Notes: generated by a model from the sequence alone, not told the origin. A stretch of DNA of 64,000 nt from Blastopirellula marina DSM 3645 (GCF_000153105.1 NZ_CH672377.1:544532-608531), one strand, 5' to 3'. Counted from the first letter of the stretch, positions 46,579 to 55,726 are shown. Made by a program: numbers and translations.

Positions 46579-47905
46579 CGGCATCCTCCGGCATCGGTTG
46601 TTTCGCCAAGATTCGCAGCACCGAAATGCAGCCTACCGTCAGCACCAGGTAAATCGACATCGTCACGGCAAAGATGAACCAGACGCCGGGCGCTTGGGTC
46701 ACCGCATCTTTGGTTCGCAAAAAGCCCTGTACGATCCAGGGCTGACGCCCCACTTCGGTGACGGTCCAGCCGGCTTCCATCGCCAACACTGTCAGCGGTC
46801 CGCTGGCCAGCAGCGTCAGCAGCCACCAGCGGCGCTCGTGCCACGCCGATTTGCCCCACTTCAGCAGATAGCCCGACCACAGACCGATGAAGATCAATAG
46901 CGTGCCGATTCCCACCATGATTTGAAACGCGACATGGACGATCGGCGTCGGCGGATGCAGATCTTCGGGAAAGGCGTTCAACCCTTGCACCTCGGCGGCC
47001 GGATTATCATAGGCCAACACGCTGAGCATCCCCGGGATCTCAATCGCATAGGGCGTCGTCTTCGTCTCTGGATCAGGTATCCCGCCGATCCGCAGCGGCG
47101 CGTAGGTTTCGGTTTCCCATTGTCCTTCCATCGCCGCCAGCTTGATCGGCTGCGTCACGGCCACAACGTGACCCGCCCAGTGCCCAACCGGCCCTTGCAC
47201 CAATGCGAAGAAACCGCCCAACAGCACGCCCAACGTCAACGCTCGGCGCTGATAAAGACCGTTGCGTCCGCGTAAGATTTCCCAAGCGTAGAAGGACGCG
47301 ACCAGAAACCCAGTCACCATGTATGCGGCGACAATCATGTGCGTCGTCTGCGCGCCGGTCGCCGGATTCAGCATCGCCGTCCAAGGTTGCACGTCGAGCA
47401 ATTTTCCGTCAGCGTCCAACTGAAAACCTTGCGGGCAATTCATAAACGAGTTAGTCGTCACCACAAACCAGGCCGACATTGTTCCGGCCAGCGCGATCGG
47501 CAGCCCGCACAGCCAATGATGAAACGGCGCCAAACGATTCCAGCCGTACAGATAGATGCCGACGAAAATCCCTTCGGTAAAGAAGGCGAAACCTTCGAGC
47601 GTAAACGGCAAGCCGACGACCGGGCCAAACTTTCCCATAAATTCGGGCCAGAGCAGACCAAGTTCAAAAGAAAGCACCGTGCCCGAAACGGCGCCGACAG
47701 CGAACAGCACCGCAAAACCTTTGCTCCAGCGTTTGGCGAGCGTGCGCCACACGGGATCACCGTTTCGCAGCGAAAGCCATTCGGCCAGCACAATCAGAAT
47801 GGGCAACCCCATGCCGATGCAGGCAAAAATAATATGAAAGCCGAGCGTAAACGCCATTTGCAGGCGTGCCGGCAGGAGATTCGCGCTGTCCGCTAGAAGC
47901 ATCAT
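46568..47905 (-). CDS. cydA: Cytochrome bd-type quinol oxidase subunit I
   Basis: CydA binds the three haems of bd oxidase and the quinol. Conserved parts are visible: LPARLQMAFTLGFHIIFACI with the haem ligand His, GHWAGHVVAVTQPIKLAAMEG, and the GWTVTEVGRQPWIVQG block near the C-terminus. At 445 residues it is shorter than E. coli CydA (522), so the quinol-binding Q-loop is short, as in cyanide-insensitive (CIO-type) oxidases. The start is uncertain: ATG 47905 matches the family N-terminus, while the frame is open to 47965. It is a good candidate acceptor for electrons from the malate:quinone oxidoreductase. Confidence 0.92.
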   Translation of the reverse strand: MMLLADSANLLPARLQMAFTLGFHIIFACIGMGLPILIVLAEWLSLRNGDPVWRTLAKRWSKGFAVLFAVGAVSGTVLSFELGLLWPEFMGKFGPVVGLPFTLEGFAFFTEGIFVGIYLYGWNRLAPFHHWLCGLPIALAGTMSAWFVVTTNSFMNCPQGFQLDADGKLLDVQPWTAMLNPATGAQTTHMIVAAYMVTGFLVASFYAWEILRGRNGLYQRRALTLGVLLGGFFALVQGPVGHWAGHVVAVTQPIKLAAMEGQWETETYAPLRIGGIPDPETKTTPYAIEIPGMLSVLAYDNPAAEVQGLNAFPEDLHPPTPIVHVAFQIMVGIGTLLIFIGLWSGYLLKWGKSAWHERRWWLLTLLASGPLTVLAMEAGWTVTEVGRQPWIVQGFLRTKDAVTQAPGVWFIFAVTMSIYLVLTVGCISVLRILAKQPMPEDADVA

Positions 47906-48032
47906 CAAGTGGCCCACGGTCAAATGTCGGGCGCCGTGCATTTCTCGCGAAAAGCAGGTCGCCAAGGTGACAATAGTTTCGCCGGAATCATGGAGCGGAG
48001 CAATGCGACAATTTGCCGCACGAAACTAACCA

Positions 48033-49856
48033 TCACAGATATTTCGCAATCGCTCCGCCGCGAGCCGCCAACGCGTCGACTCTTGCTGACACCGCCGGAT
48101 CTTCCTCCAGCGGCGGCGCATTCCAAGGTTTTAACCGCGCGTCAATCACCAACGAACCGCGGCATCCCCAATGCTTCTCTTGAGTGAAAGACTCTATACC
48201 ATGGGCGTCCGCCGCGGGATTGCTGCGCGTAAAGAGCGTCCAGACAAAGTTGTTCAGCGACGCCGCGGCAAAGGAGCTGTCGTCCGCGATCACGATCAGC
48301 GGAAACTGATTGATCGGCGCGCCGGCGTCAAATGCGGCGCAAAAACGCTCGATCTGGTTCGCCCCTTGAAACGCCGGACCTTGCACGACCATCACCCCTG
48401 GCAGCGCGACTTGCGGCGCATGAAAACCATCCGGCAACGACAGATTCTCCGGCAACCGGTTCACCAATTCCCGAATGGGTCGCCCCACCGCGGCCATGAC
48501 TAACTTGGACCCGTGATTAAATTGCCCGCTAGAGTAGTCAAGCGTATCGATCGTCGTTTCGGTTTGAAAATGAAGATCGCGCCGCCAATCGATGCGTTCT
48601 AAGAGGTGGCCGAAGTAGCGCGGCAGATCATGAATCTCCAAGTTCGGATCGTCTTCGTTGGCGATGATCATCAGATACTTGGCCAGCGACATTTGGCCCT
48701 GCCCCAGGATCGCGTTGGCTTGCGTTAACAATTCTTTCGGCCGCGTCCGCTCGTCGTATGGCACATACCGTTCGCTGCCGATCGCCAGCATCAACGGATG
48801 GACGCCGGCCGCATCAACCGCATGCACCGCTTTGACCCCCGCCAAGACGGTTGGAATGATCGGGCCGGTGATCTCATGGATCAGCGCGCCAAACGTCGTA
48901 TCTTCCTGCGGAGGTCGCCCGACCACGGTAAAGGGCCAGATCGCGTCATCGCGGTGATAGACCTTCTCGACCGTCAGCACCGGAAAAGGATGCGTCAGAC
49001 TGTAGTAGCCCAAGTGATCGCCAAACGGACCTTCCGGCTTCGTCGGCGGGTGAATCGTCCCGGCGATGCAAAAGTCAGCTTCGGCGTATAACGGCAACGA
49101 AGTGGAGCCAGAGGCCATCGGGATTCGATGTCCGGCCAGCGCGCCGGCGAAGGACAACTCACTCAGCCCTTCCGGCAGCGGCATCACGGCCGCCAGCGAC
49201 ATCGCTGGAGTTCCGCCGACAAAGATGTTGGCGTGAAACGGCCTGCTCGCCGCCAGCGCCGCCGCGTGATGAACGCCGATACCGCGATGGATTTGATAGT
49301 GGAGACCAATCTCGGCATTCGCCGCATAGTCATTGCCCGCAAGTTGCACGCGGTACATCCCCAGGTTCGACTTCATCGCCCCCGGCTGGTCAATATCCTC
49401 GGTATAAACCTGCGGCAACGTGACATAGGCGCCGCCGTCAGCGGGCCACGAGACCAACTGCGGCAACTGGTCAATCTTGGTTTGATTTTTCAACACGGGG
49501 CCGCTGCGCCGCTTGGACGGCATCATCTTCAGCGCCCAGAGCGGCGCACCCGCGTACCGCAGCGGCCGCTTCCACAACTCGTTGGGATCAATCTTCAACT
49601 CAATTAGTCGTTTGACCTGATCGATGGTGTCGCGAAACAAAAACCGAGCCTGATCGAGCGAGCCAAACAGATTCGAGACCATCGGAAAACGACAATTCTT
49701 GACGTTGGCGAAATAAACCGCCGGGCCCCCGTTCGCGTACACGCGACGCTGGATTTCGGCCGCTTCCAAGTGTGCGTCGATCGCGTCATCGATTTGGATT
49801 AAGCGGCCATGCCTGCGCAGATCTTCTACACATTGCCGGAGATTTCGATAGCCCAT
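48033..49856 (-). CDS. UbiD-family prenylated-FMN decarboxylase
   Basis: The 607-residue product belongs to the UbiD family, enzymes that (de)carboxylate aromatic or unsaturated acids with prenylated FMN made by a UbiX enzyme. Typical stretches are MGYRNLRQCVEDLRRHGRLI, NLGMYRVQLAGNDYAANAEI with IGLHYQIHRG (metal and cofactor binding), PEGPFGDHLGYYS with the catalytic Glu, and a C-terminal HWGCRGSLVIDARLK. It is somewhat longer than UbiD of E. coli (497). It could act in menaquinone or ubiquinone biosynthesis, which would fit next to cydAB, or on another aromatic acid. No ubiX is in the window. Confidence 0.88.
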   Translation of the reverse strand: MGYRNLRQCVEDLRRHGRLIQIDDAIDAHLEAAEIQRRVYANGGPAVYFANVKNCRFPMVSNLFGSLDQARFLFRDTIDQVKRLIELKIDPNELWKRPLRYAGAPLWALKMMPSKRRSGPVLKNQTKIDQLPQLVSWPADGGAYVTLPQVYTEDIDQPGAMKSNLGMYRVQLAGNDYAANAEIGLHYQIHRGIGVHHAAALAASRPFHANIFVGGTPAMSLAAVMPLPEGLSELSFAGALAGHRIPMASGSTSLPLYAEADFCIAGTIHPPTKPEGPFGDHLGYYSLTHPFPVLTVEKVYHRDDAIWPFTVVGRPPQEDTTFGALIHEITGPIIPTVLAGVKAVHAVDAAGVHPLMLAIGSERYVPYDERTRPKELLTQANAILGQGQMSLAKYLMIIANEDDPNLEIHDLPRYFGHLLERIDWRRDLHFQTETTIDTLDYSSGQFNHGSKLVMAAVGRPIRELVNRLPENLSLPDGFHAPQVALPGVMVVQGPAFQGANQIERFCAAFDAGAPINQFPLIVIADDSSFAAASLNNFVWTLFTRSNPAADAHGIESFTQEKHWGCRGSLVIDARLKPWNAPPLEEDPAVSARVDALAARGGAIAKYL

Positions 49857-50088
49857 GTTGGAAAGACGGAAGATTAAGGGTGATGGGGAAATTTAAAATT
49901 CCGGCCAGCCGCGGCGAACTATTACAGATTCCACCATATTTGCGCCGCTAGTGACAACCGACCGCAATCGTACCCCCTTATCAACGTCTTAACAGCCGGG
50001 GCTGCTGTGACAAGCGGGCCAATCGCATTAAACTGAGCACAGGAAAATCGCTTCTCGCTCTGTTTTCTTCGCTTAGAAAGACGCCGCA

Positions 50089-51546
50089 ATGAAGATTCAC
50101 CCCACCAAACAGCCGGTTCAAGACTTCGACGGAGACGCTATCATCGTCGGCGCCTACTCGGATGGCCTGTCGCCGACCGCCGAACAACTCGACCCGGCGA
50201 TTAGCGGCGCGATCGAACGCTTGAAAGCGGTCGGCGAAATCACCGGCAAGCGATACGAAGCGACTCGCATCCTCGCTCCAGCTGGCGTTCCGACCATCGA
50301 AGTGATCGTGATCGGCTTGGGCGCGAAGGCCGATCTCAGCGCCGAGACCGTTTACGGCGCCACCGCGACGGCAGCCAAAATGGTCGCCAGTAAAAAGCGG
50401 AAAAAAGTCGGCTTCTTTCTCGACGACTTCTGGCCCTCGGATCTGACCGAACAAGCGATCGCCGGGCTCTGCGTCGGCATGCACGGACAAGACCTCTATC
50501 GCCAAGAGAAGAGCCTGACCACGCCGGAAGAAATCTTCTGGTACGGCGTGGATGACGCGACGATCGAAAAAGGCGCCGCTTACGGCAACGCGATCAACCT
50601 GACCCGCGTACTGGTCAATCGTCCGGCCGCCGACATGTACCCGGCCACCTTCGCCGAAGAAGCGTCGGTCGTCGCTGAGGATTACAACTTGTCAATCGAA
50701 GTCTGGGACAAGGCCAAACTCGAGGAAGAACGTTGCGGTTCGCTCTTGGCCGTGTCGCAAGCTTCGCCGCGCGATCCGCGTCTGGTCATCATTCGCTACA
50801 ACGGCGGCAAGCTGGGCGAATCGCCGCTCGCTTTGGTCGGCAAAGGAGTGACGTTTGACTCGGGCGGGCTCTCGCTCAAACCGAGCGACGGCATGAAAAC
50901 GATGAAGTGCGACATGGCCGGCGCCGCGACCGTGCTGGGCGCGATCAAAGCGATCGCCGCGCTCAAGCTGCCGGTCAACGTCGTCGGTCTGGTCGGCCTG
51001 GTCGAAAACATGGTCGCCGGCAACAGCTTCAAACTGGGAGACGTGTTGACCGCGCGCAGCGGCAAGACGATCGAAGTGCTCAACACCGACGCCGAAGGAC
51101 GCTTGGTCTTGGCCGACGTGCTCAACGTCGCGCTCGACGAAAAGCCGACGCGCATCATTGACTTGGCGACCCTGACCGGAGCTTGCGTCGTGGCGCTCGG
51201 CCTGGATGTCGCCGGTTTGATGACCAACGACGAAGAGATGCAAGACATGATCTTTGACGCCGCCAAGCGCATGGGCGAGCCGATGTGGCCGCTGCCGATG
51301 TACCCGGAGTTTGGCGATCAAATCAAAAGCCAGGTCGCCGACATCAAGAACATCGGCGAAGGCCGCTGGGGCGGAGCGATCACCGCCGCCAAGTTCTTAG
51401 AAGAGTTTGTCGACGGGACCCCTTGGACCCACATCGACATCGCCGGCCCCGCCTTCTTGGAAAAAGCGAAACCCTGGATGGACGGCGGCGCGTCAGGCTT
51501 CGGCGTGCGTACGTTGGTCGAAATCGCGAAGACGCTTTGTAAATAA
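50089..51546 (+). CDS. pepA: Leucyl aminopeptidase (M17 family)
   Basis: PepA is a cytoplasmic hexameric dizinc (or dimanganese) exopeptidase. The 485-residue product has the M17 signature NTDAEGRLVLAD and the metal-binding VGKGVTFDSGGLSLKPSDGM (Lys, Asp), then TLTGACVVALG and GAITAAKFLEEFV. Length is normal (about 480-500). The ATG at 50089 is preceded by AGAAAGACG. It is probably monocistronic: a strong hairpin follows it. Some PepA proteins also bind DNA; nothing here tests that. Confidence 0.95.
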   Translation: MKIHPTKQPVQDFDGDAIIVGAYSDGLSPTAEQLDPAISGAIERLKAVGEITGKRYEATRILAPAGVPTIEVIVIGLGAKADLSAETVYGATATAAKMVASKKRKKVGFFLDDFWPSDLTEQAIAGLCVGMHGQDLYRQEKSLTTPEEIFWYGVDDATIEKGAAYGNAINLTRVLVNRPAADMYPATFAEEASVVAEDYNLSIEVWDKAKLEEERCGSLLAVSQASPRDPRLVIIRYNGGKLGESPLALVGKGVTFDSGGLSLKPSDGMKTMKCDMAGAATVLGAIKAIAALKLPVNVVGLVGLVENMVAGNSFKLGDVLTARSGKTIEVLNTDAEGRLVLADVLNVALDEKPTRIIDLATLTGACVVALGLDVAGLMTNDEEMQDMIFDAAKRMGEPMWPLPMYPEFGDQIKSQVADIKNIGEGRWGGAITAAKFLEEFVDGTPWTHIDIAGPAFLEKAKPWMDGGASGFGVRTLVEIAKTLCK

Positions 51547-51562
51547 GCGTACGAAATAAAGT

Positions 51563-51590
51563 TGCGGGTCGCTATTTTATGCGACCCGCA
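51563..51590 (+). terminator. Hairpin after pepA
   Basis: TGCGGGTCGC (51563-51572) pairs perfectly with GCGACCCGCA (51581-51590) across TATTTTAT. There is no T-tract after it, so termination is likely but not certain. Confidence 0.55.
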
Positions 51591-51782
51591 GGTTCAAATT
51601 TCGGCGCCCAGTTTGGCAAAAGCCCGTAGAGAGAAGAGAATGTCGGACAGGCGCCCCTTCTCTCCTCAATCTGCGCACTCTTTGCCGCTCTTCTCAACAA
51701 GCAGTATGGTCGCCTTGCAACTCGAAGGAACGCTCGCTCATCAAGCGGCCCCGTCGATTTCGCCTAGCGGGAGCTGGTGAGG

Positions 51783-51788
51783 TATAAT
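51783..51788 (+). promoter_or_regulatory. Candidate -10 element of the DUF433/DUF5615 pair
   Basis: A perfect TATAAT stands 32 bases before the ATG at 51821. A -35 at the expected spacing would be TTCGCC, a poor match, so only the -10 is convincing. Confidence 0.4.
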
Positions 51789-51820
51789 GAGGAAATACTC
51801 CGAACGAATAGGGCGTCATC

Positions 51821-52189
51821 ATGCCGCAACGACAAGAAATCCTCGAGCAAATTGCGAAGCTGGATCCCGTCGAATTCGAAGGCCTTGTGATTGACCTTTT
51901 CTTCGCAAAAATGCTTCCCCATCCTTTCTGGACGCGCGGCGGATCTCATGCCGAAGACTATTCGTCCATTGTGGCGACTCCCAAGGTCTGCGGCGGCTCT
52001 GCACGGTTAATTCGTACTCGCATACCGGTATGGACGCTGGAGAGAATGCGGCAGCTTGGATTTACGGAGGCTGATATCTTGCAAAGCTTTCCCACGCTCC
52101 AAGCGCTGGACCTTGTGCAGGCGTGGGCCTACGTCGCACAGCACCGGCAAGAGATTGAACAGGAAATTCTCGAAAACGAAGAAAATTAA
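51821..52189 (+). CDS. DUF433 protein, probable antitoxin
   Basis: The 122-residue product has the DUF433 pattern in its C-terminal 70 residues: PKVCGGSARLIRTRIPVWTL (P-x-x-x-GG-x-x-x-I-x-x-TRIPV), then LGFTEADILQSFPTLQALDL and a final helix. This is a small helix-turn-helix-like domain regularly found upstream of PIN-like DUF5615 genes, where it is thought to act as antitoxin and repressor. The N-terminal 50 residues (QEILEQIAKLDPVEFEGLVI) are an extension not usual for the family. The next gene begins three bases after the stop. Confidence 0.8.
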   Translation: MPQRQEILEQIAKLDPVEFEGLVIDLFFAKMLPHPFWTRGGSHAEDYSSIVATPKVCGGSARLIRTRIPVWTLERMRQLGFTEADILQSFPTLQALDLVQAWAYVAQHRQEIEQEILENEEN

Positions 52190-52192
52190 GTC

Positions 52193-52528
52193 GTGGCTCG
52201 TCTCTACTCCAATGAAAACTTTCCGATTCCAGTCGTCCTTGAGCTAAGACGACTGGGCCATGACATCGTGACGATTCAAGATCGCGGTAGAGCCAATGAA
52301 GCGGCGACCGACCCGCAGGTTCTCGCATTTGCGGTGACGGAAGGTCGCGCAATTCTCACGTTGAACCGAAGAGACTTCAAAAGACTGCATCTGTCGCAAC
52401 CTGAACATGAAGGCATGATTGTCTGCACTGCTGATCCTGATTTCATCGGGCAAGCAGCACGGATTCACGATGCGCTGGAACGAACTCCAGATTTGCGAGG
52501 TCAGTTATCGTCAAAGCGACTAGCGTAG
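52193..52528 (+). CDS. DUF5615 PIN-like protein, probable toxin
   Basis: The 111-residue product matches the DUF5615 PIN-like family (formerly called Mut7-C-like). It has ARLYSNENFPIPVVLELRRL, with the first acidic site reading NEN where DEN is usual, GHDIVTIQDRG, the central ILTLNRRDFKRLH (T-x-N-x-x-D) and a C-terminal GMIVCTADPDF. Members are presumed RNases paired with DUF433 antitoxins. The start is GTG 52193, three bases after the DUF433 stop, so the pair is co-translated. Toxicity has to be shown; the first acidic residue being Asn could weaken metal binding. Confidence 0.78.
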   Translation: MARLYSNENFPIPVVLELRRLGHDIVTIQDRGRANEAATDPQVLAFAVTEGRAILTLNRRDFKRLHLSQPEHEGMIVCTADPDFIGQAARIHDALERTPDLRGQLSSKRLA

Positions 52529-52764
52529 GCGCCTGCACGGTCAGCAATCAAACAATTTACAATTCTGCGGATTCAAGCAATCCTCCCCCCTGCGCGTGAA
52601 TAATCGGCAAATCCAGGTGCAATGGTTTGACAATCCCCTGGCGCAATCCCAAGATACGGGGGGTTCGCAGCGACGGGGAATTCCCGCAATATTCGGCCTG
52701 CTAAAGCGAATACCTGGTGAACATCTAGTAACTAGGAATTCGTTCCTCACGAAAGGGGCGGAAA

Positions 52765-53352
52765 ATGAGCACCATGTATCTGATCTGCGCCGTCATCGGC
52801 GGTTCGGTCTTCGTCATTCAATTCTTATTGACGTTGATCGGCATCGGCGGCGAAGCGTTCGACTTTGAGTCGGAGCTGCCTGACGATCTCGATTTGCCGG
52901 ACGACGCCGATCTTTCGGCGACGGCTCACGGTTCGACCTGGCTGTTTGGCGTGCTATCGTTCAAGACGGTCGTCGCCGCGTTCGCCTTTTTTGGCATCGC
53001 CGGCTTGGCGGCCGAAGCGGCCGGCGTCGGCAGCGCCGCAGCGATGATTGTCGCGATCATCTTTGGCTTGGCGGCCATGTATACGGTCCACTGGGTGATG
53101 CTGTTCATCTATCGCTTAGGCGTCGACGGCACCACCAAGATCGCCGATGCGGTCGGTCTGTCGGCCAAGGTCTACGTGCCGATCCCCGGCGAAAACCTGG
53201 GACAAGGCAAGATCCAAATGAAGCTGAATGATCAGATCGTCGAGTACGCGGCGATGACCGCCGAATCCGAAAAACTGTCGACCGGTACGCCGGTTCGCGT
53301 AATCCGGGTCATCGACGATTCGACTCTCGAAGTCGCCCGTTTGTCGGCATAG
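52765..53352 (+). CDS. NfeD-like membrane protein with OB-fold domain
   Basis: The 195-residue product has three membrane segments (residues about 5-28, 58-80 and 85-115) separated by an acidic loop (ELPDDLDLPDDADL) and a C-terminal beta-rich domain (about 125-195: GLSAKVYVPIPGENLGQGK, VRVIRVIDDSTLEVARL) of the OB-fold type found in NfeD/YuaF proteins. YuaF-type proteins are encoded next to flotillins and act with them in membrane microdomains; here the flotillin gene follows 135 bases later. AAAGGGGCGG precedes the ATG. The call rests mainly on architecture and neighbour. Confidence 0.78.
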   Translation: MSTMYLICAVIGGSVFVIQFLLTLIGIGGEAFDFESELPDDLDLPDDADLSATAHGSTWLFGVLSFKTVVAAFAFFGIAGLAAEAAGVGSAAAMIVAIIFGLAAMYTVHWVMLFIYRLGVDGTTKIADAVGLSAKVYVPIPGENLGQGKIQMKLNDQIVEYAAMTAESEKLSTGTPVRVIRVIDDSTLEVARLSA

Positions 53353-53487
53353 TCGTTAACTCTGTCACTACCCGCGTCAGCGCAACTTCTGCGCGGCGCT
53401 TTTCGTCGGCGAGTTCCTCGCGCGCTGCGTGCGGCAACCTACAACTATTTAGGCACGAAGTACACCCACACGATCGGATCGCCCATC

Positions 53488-55134
53488 ATGCTTACTACGT
53501 TTCCTCTCGTCTCCGCCATTTTTGGCGTCTCCGACGGCCTGTTTTGGGTTCTCGTCGGCGTGGCGCTGTTCGTCATGTTCGTGTTTTCGACGCTGATCTT
53601 CATCGCGAAACAGTACAAACGCTGTCCTTCCAACCGCGTGCTGGTCATCTATGGGCGCACCGGCAAAGGAAGCGCCGCGAGAACGGTCCACGGCGGCGCT
53701 TCGCTGGTGATTCCGCTGCTGCAGGACTACGCCTATCTCAGTCTCGAACCGGTGCAGATCGACATTCCGCTCCGCGGCGCCCTGTCGTCTGAAAACATCC
53801 GCGTCAACGTACCGAGTTGCTTCACCGTCGCGATCGGCACTTCGCCCGGCGTGATGGACAACGCCGCCGTTCGTTTGCTCGGCCTGACGGTCGGCGAAAT
53901 CCGCAAGCACTCCGAAGAACTGATCTTCGGTCAGTTGCGTCAAGTGATTGCGTCAATGCGGATTGAAGAGATCAACCGTGACCGCGACAAGCTGCTCGAA
54001 CATATTCAATCGTCGCTCGAGCCCGAATTGAACAAGATCGGTCTGATCTTGATCAACGTGAACATCACCGACATCACCGACGAGTCAGGCTACATCGACG
54101 CGATCGGCCAAAAAGCGGCCTCGTTGGCGATTCAAAACGCGCGTGGTGACGTCGCCGAAAACTTGAAGATGGGTGAAATTCGGGTCGCGGAAGCGGACAG
54201 GGCCAAATTGGTTTCGGTCGCGCTGGCCCAAAAAGAACAGATCATCGGCACCCGCGAAGCGGAACGGGATCAGTCGATTCGCGTCGCCGAAATGCAGAAA
54301 GAACAAACGATCGGCGAACGCACCGCCGAGTTCGAGCGCGAAGCCCAAGTCAAAAACGCCGAGCGTGATAAGCGTGTGAGAATCGCCGACGCCGACGCAA
54401 CCGCGATCGAAGGCGAAAACCTCTCGAACGCCAAGATCGCCGCGTCGCAAGCTGCGCTCGCCGTGAAGCGGGCCGAAGCGTATCAAACCGGCGAAACGCG
54501 CAAGAAAGAAGCGGAAGCGGCGGTGCTCGAAGCCCAAAACCGCGCCATGGCCAAAGCGGCCCTCGCCGAAGCGGAACGAGTGGAAGCCGAAAAGCGTGCG
54601 TTGCTCGAAGCTCCCGCGAAAGCCGAAAAAGCGAAGATGGAAGTCGACGCGTCGGCCGAAGCCTCCAAGCGACGCATCCTGGCCCAAGCCGACGCCGACG
54701 CGATCTACGCCAAGCTCGAAGCCGAAGCCCGCGGTGAATACGAGAAGCTGGCCAAGAAGGGTGAAGGCCTGAAAGCGATCGTCCAAGCGTGCGGCAGCTC
54801 GAAAGAAGCGTTCCAGCTCATGTTGCTCGAACATCTCGACAGCCTGGCCGAATCGTCCGCCAAAGCGATCTCGAACATCAAGTTCGATAAGGTCGTCGTC
54901 TGGGAAGGAGGCGGCGCCAAAGATGGCCGCTCCAGCACCGCCGATTGGCTCAGCGGCATGGCCAAAACCTTGCCCCCGATGATGCAAGTGCTGAAAGACA
55001 TCGGCGGCGTCGAGCTGCCCGAAGCGTTCATCCGCTACGCCGAAGATGGCCCCGAAGGCCTGGCCAAATCGATGGAGTCGAACGGCGCCGTCGCGACGGC
55101 GGAGAAGCCGCAGCAGGATGAAGAAGAAGCGTAA
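53488..55134 (+). CDS. Flotillin-family SPFH protein
   Basis: The 548-residue product has one N-terminal membrane segment (VLVGVALFVMFVFSTLIFI), an SPFH/band-7 domain (about residues 45-230, with NRVLVIYGRTGKGSAARTVH and GQLRQVIASMRIEEINRDRD) and a long Glu/Ala/Lys coiled-coil region (about 230-440) containing repeated AEA and EAEAR units, then a conserved C-terminal part (GEGLKAIVQACGSSKEAFQL). This is the flotillin architecture; flotillins form large oligomers that scaffold membrane domains. The NfeD-like gene upstream is the usual partner. The ATG at 53488 is the only start near the membrane segment. Confidence 0.92.
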   Translation: MLTTFPLVSAIFGVSDGLFWVLVGVALFVMFVFSTLIFIAKQYKRCPSNRVLVIYGRTGKGSAARTVHGGASLVIPLLQDYAYLSLEPVQIDIPLRGALSSENIRVNVPSCFTVAIGTSPGVMDNAAVRLLGLTVGEIRKHSEELIFGQLRQVIASMRIEEINRDRDKLLEHIQSSLEPELNKIGLILINVNITDITDESGYIDAIGQKAASLAIQNARGDVAENLKMGEIRVAEADRAKLVSVALAQKEQIIGTREAERDQSIRVAEMQKEQTIGERTAEFEREAQVKNAERDKRVRIADADATAIEGENLSNAKIAASQAALAVKRAEAYQTGETRKKEAEAAVLEAQNRAMAKAALAEAERVEAEKRALLEAPAKAEKAKMEVDASAEASKRRILAQADADAIYAKLEAEARGEYEKLAKKGEGLKAIVQACGSSKEAFQLMLLEHLDSLAESSAKAISNIKFDKVVVWEGGGAKDGRSSTADWLSGMAKTLPPMMQVLKDIGGVELPEAFIRYAEDGPEGLAKSMESNGAVATAEKPQQDEEEA

Positions 55135-55162
55135 GCCGATTCACTTTCGTATCGAAAAATTC

Positions 55163-55198
55163 AACGCAGCCGCTTTTAAAAAGCGGCTGCGTTTTTTT
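55163..55198 (+). terminator. Terminator after the flotillin gene
   Basis: ACGCAGCCGCTT (55164-55175) pairs with the complementary arm ending at 55192, followed by seven T residues. The downstream arm and T-run also begin a 21-base direct repeat found again at 55807-55827. Confidence 0.9.
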
Positions 55199-55248
55199 GT
55201 GCGCATTGATATTCGTCGTAGTTGTAGTGACTCATCTCGCGAAAAAGT

Positions 55249-55419
55249 CGTAGGGTGGGTGAAACAAGCGAATTCAGGCGAAAACTCGGAAGCGACATCG
55301 CCGCTTGTGTAACCCACCAATAACGCCGGAGTAATGAGCAGGGCCGGTGGGTTACGCAAACCGATCATGATGATTAACGATGGTTCGATCGGACGCGGTT
55401 TTGCTCCACCCACCCTACG
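55249..55419. repeat. REPIN-like nested inverted repeat
   Basis: CGTAGGGTGGGT (55249-55260) and its exact reverse complement (55408-55419) bracket 171 bases. Inside, GTAACCCACC (55309-55318) pairs with GGTGGGTTAC (55346-55355), and ACAAGCG (55264-55270) pairs with CGCTTGT (55302-55308). Outer and inner arms share the GGTGGGT core, so the element looks like several REP units in opposite orientation. Its right end lies four bases before the truncated transposase, a family known to mobilise REP sequences. Confidence 0.75.
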
Positions 55420-55423
55420 CGGC

Positions 55424-55726
55424 TCACCACAGTATTTAGCGCGACTCGAGGATATCCAACCCAATGGCTCGCGATCCTATCGGTTCTGGCAGCGCGGCGG
55501 CGGTTATGACCGTAACTTGTCATCCACACCGGAAGTCCATCGCAAACTTCGTTACATTCATGAGAATCCCGTGCGCCGTGGACTCGTTCAGCGAACAATC
55601 GATTGGCGTTGGTCGAGCGCTCTTGCTTGGGAAACTGGTACCGACGAACCACTTTCGCTCGATCGCACCAGCTTTCCGCCGCCGACGTTCCTGGATGAGG
55701 ATCTCTCTTCGGATCTACTGCGGTGA
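55424..55726 (+). pseudogene. REP-associated tyrosine transposase (RAYT/IS200-like), 5'-truncated
   Basis: The frame carries the C-terminal third of a REP-associated transposase: SRSYRFWQRGGGYDRNL, KLRYIHENPVRRGLVQ and IDWRWSSALAWE, all typical of the end of Y1-transposase-domain RAYT proteins. The histidine-hydrophobe-histidine (HUH) motif and catalytic tyrosine, which lie earlier in the protein, are absent; about 100 codons remain to a TGA at 55724. The break coincides with the inner end of a REPIN-like element. The gene is therefore inactive, but it explains the REP-like repeats around it. Confidence 0.75.

Noticed and set aside
51562-51780. A 72-codon plus-strand frame after pepA
   Set aside because: It overlaps the hairpin after pepA and has no recognisable content.
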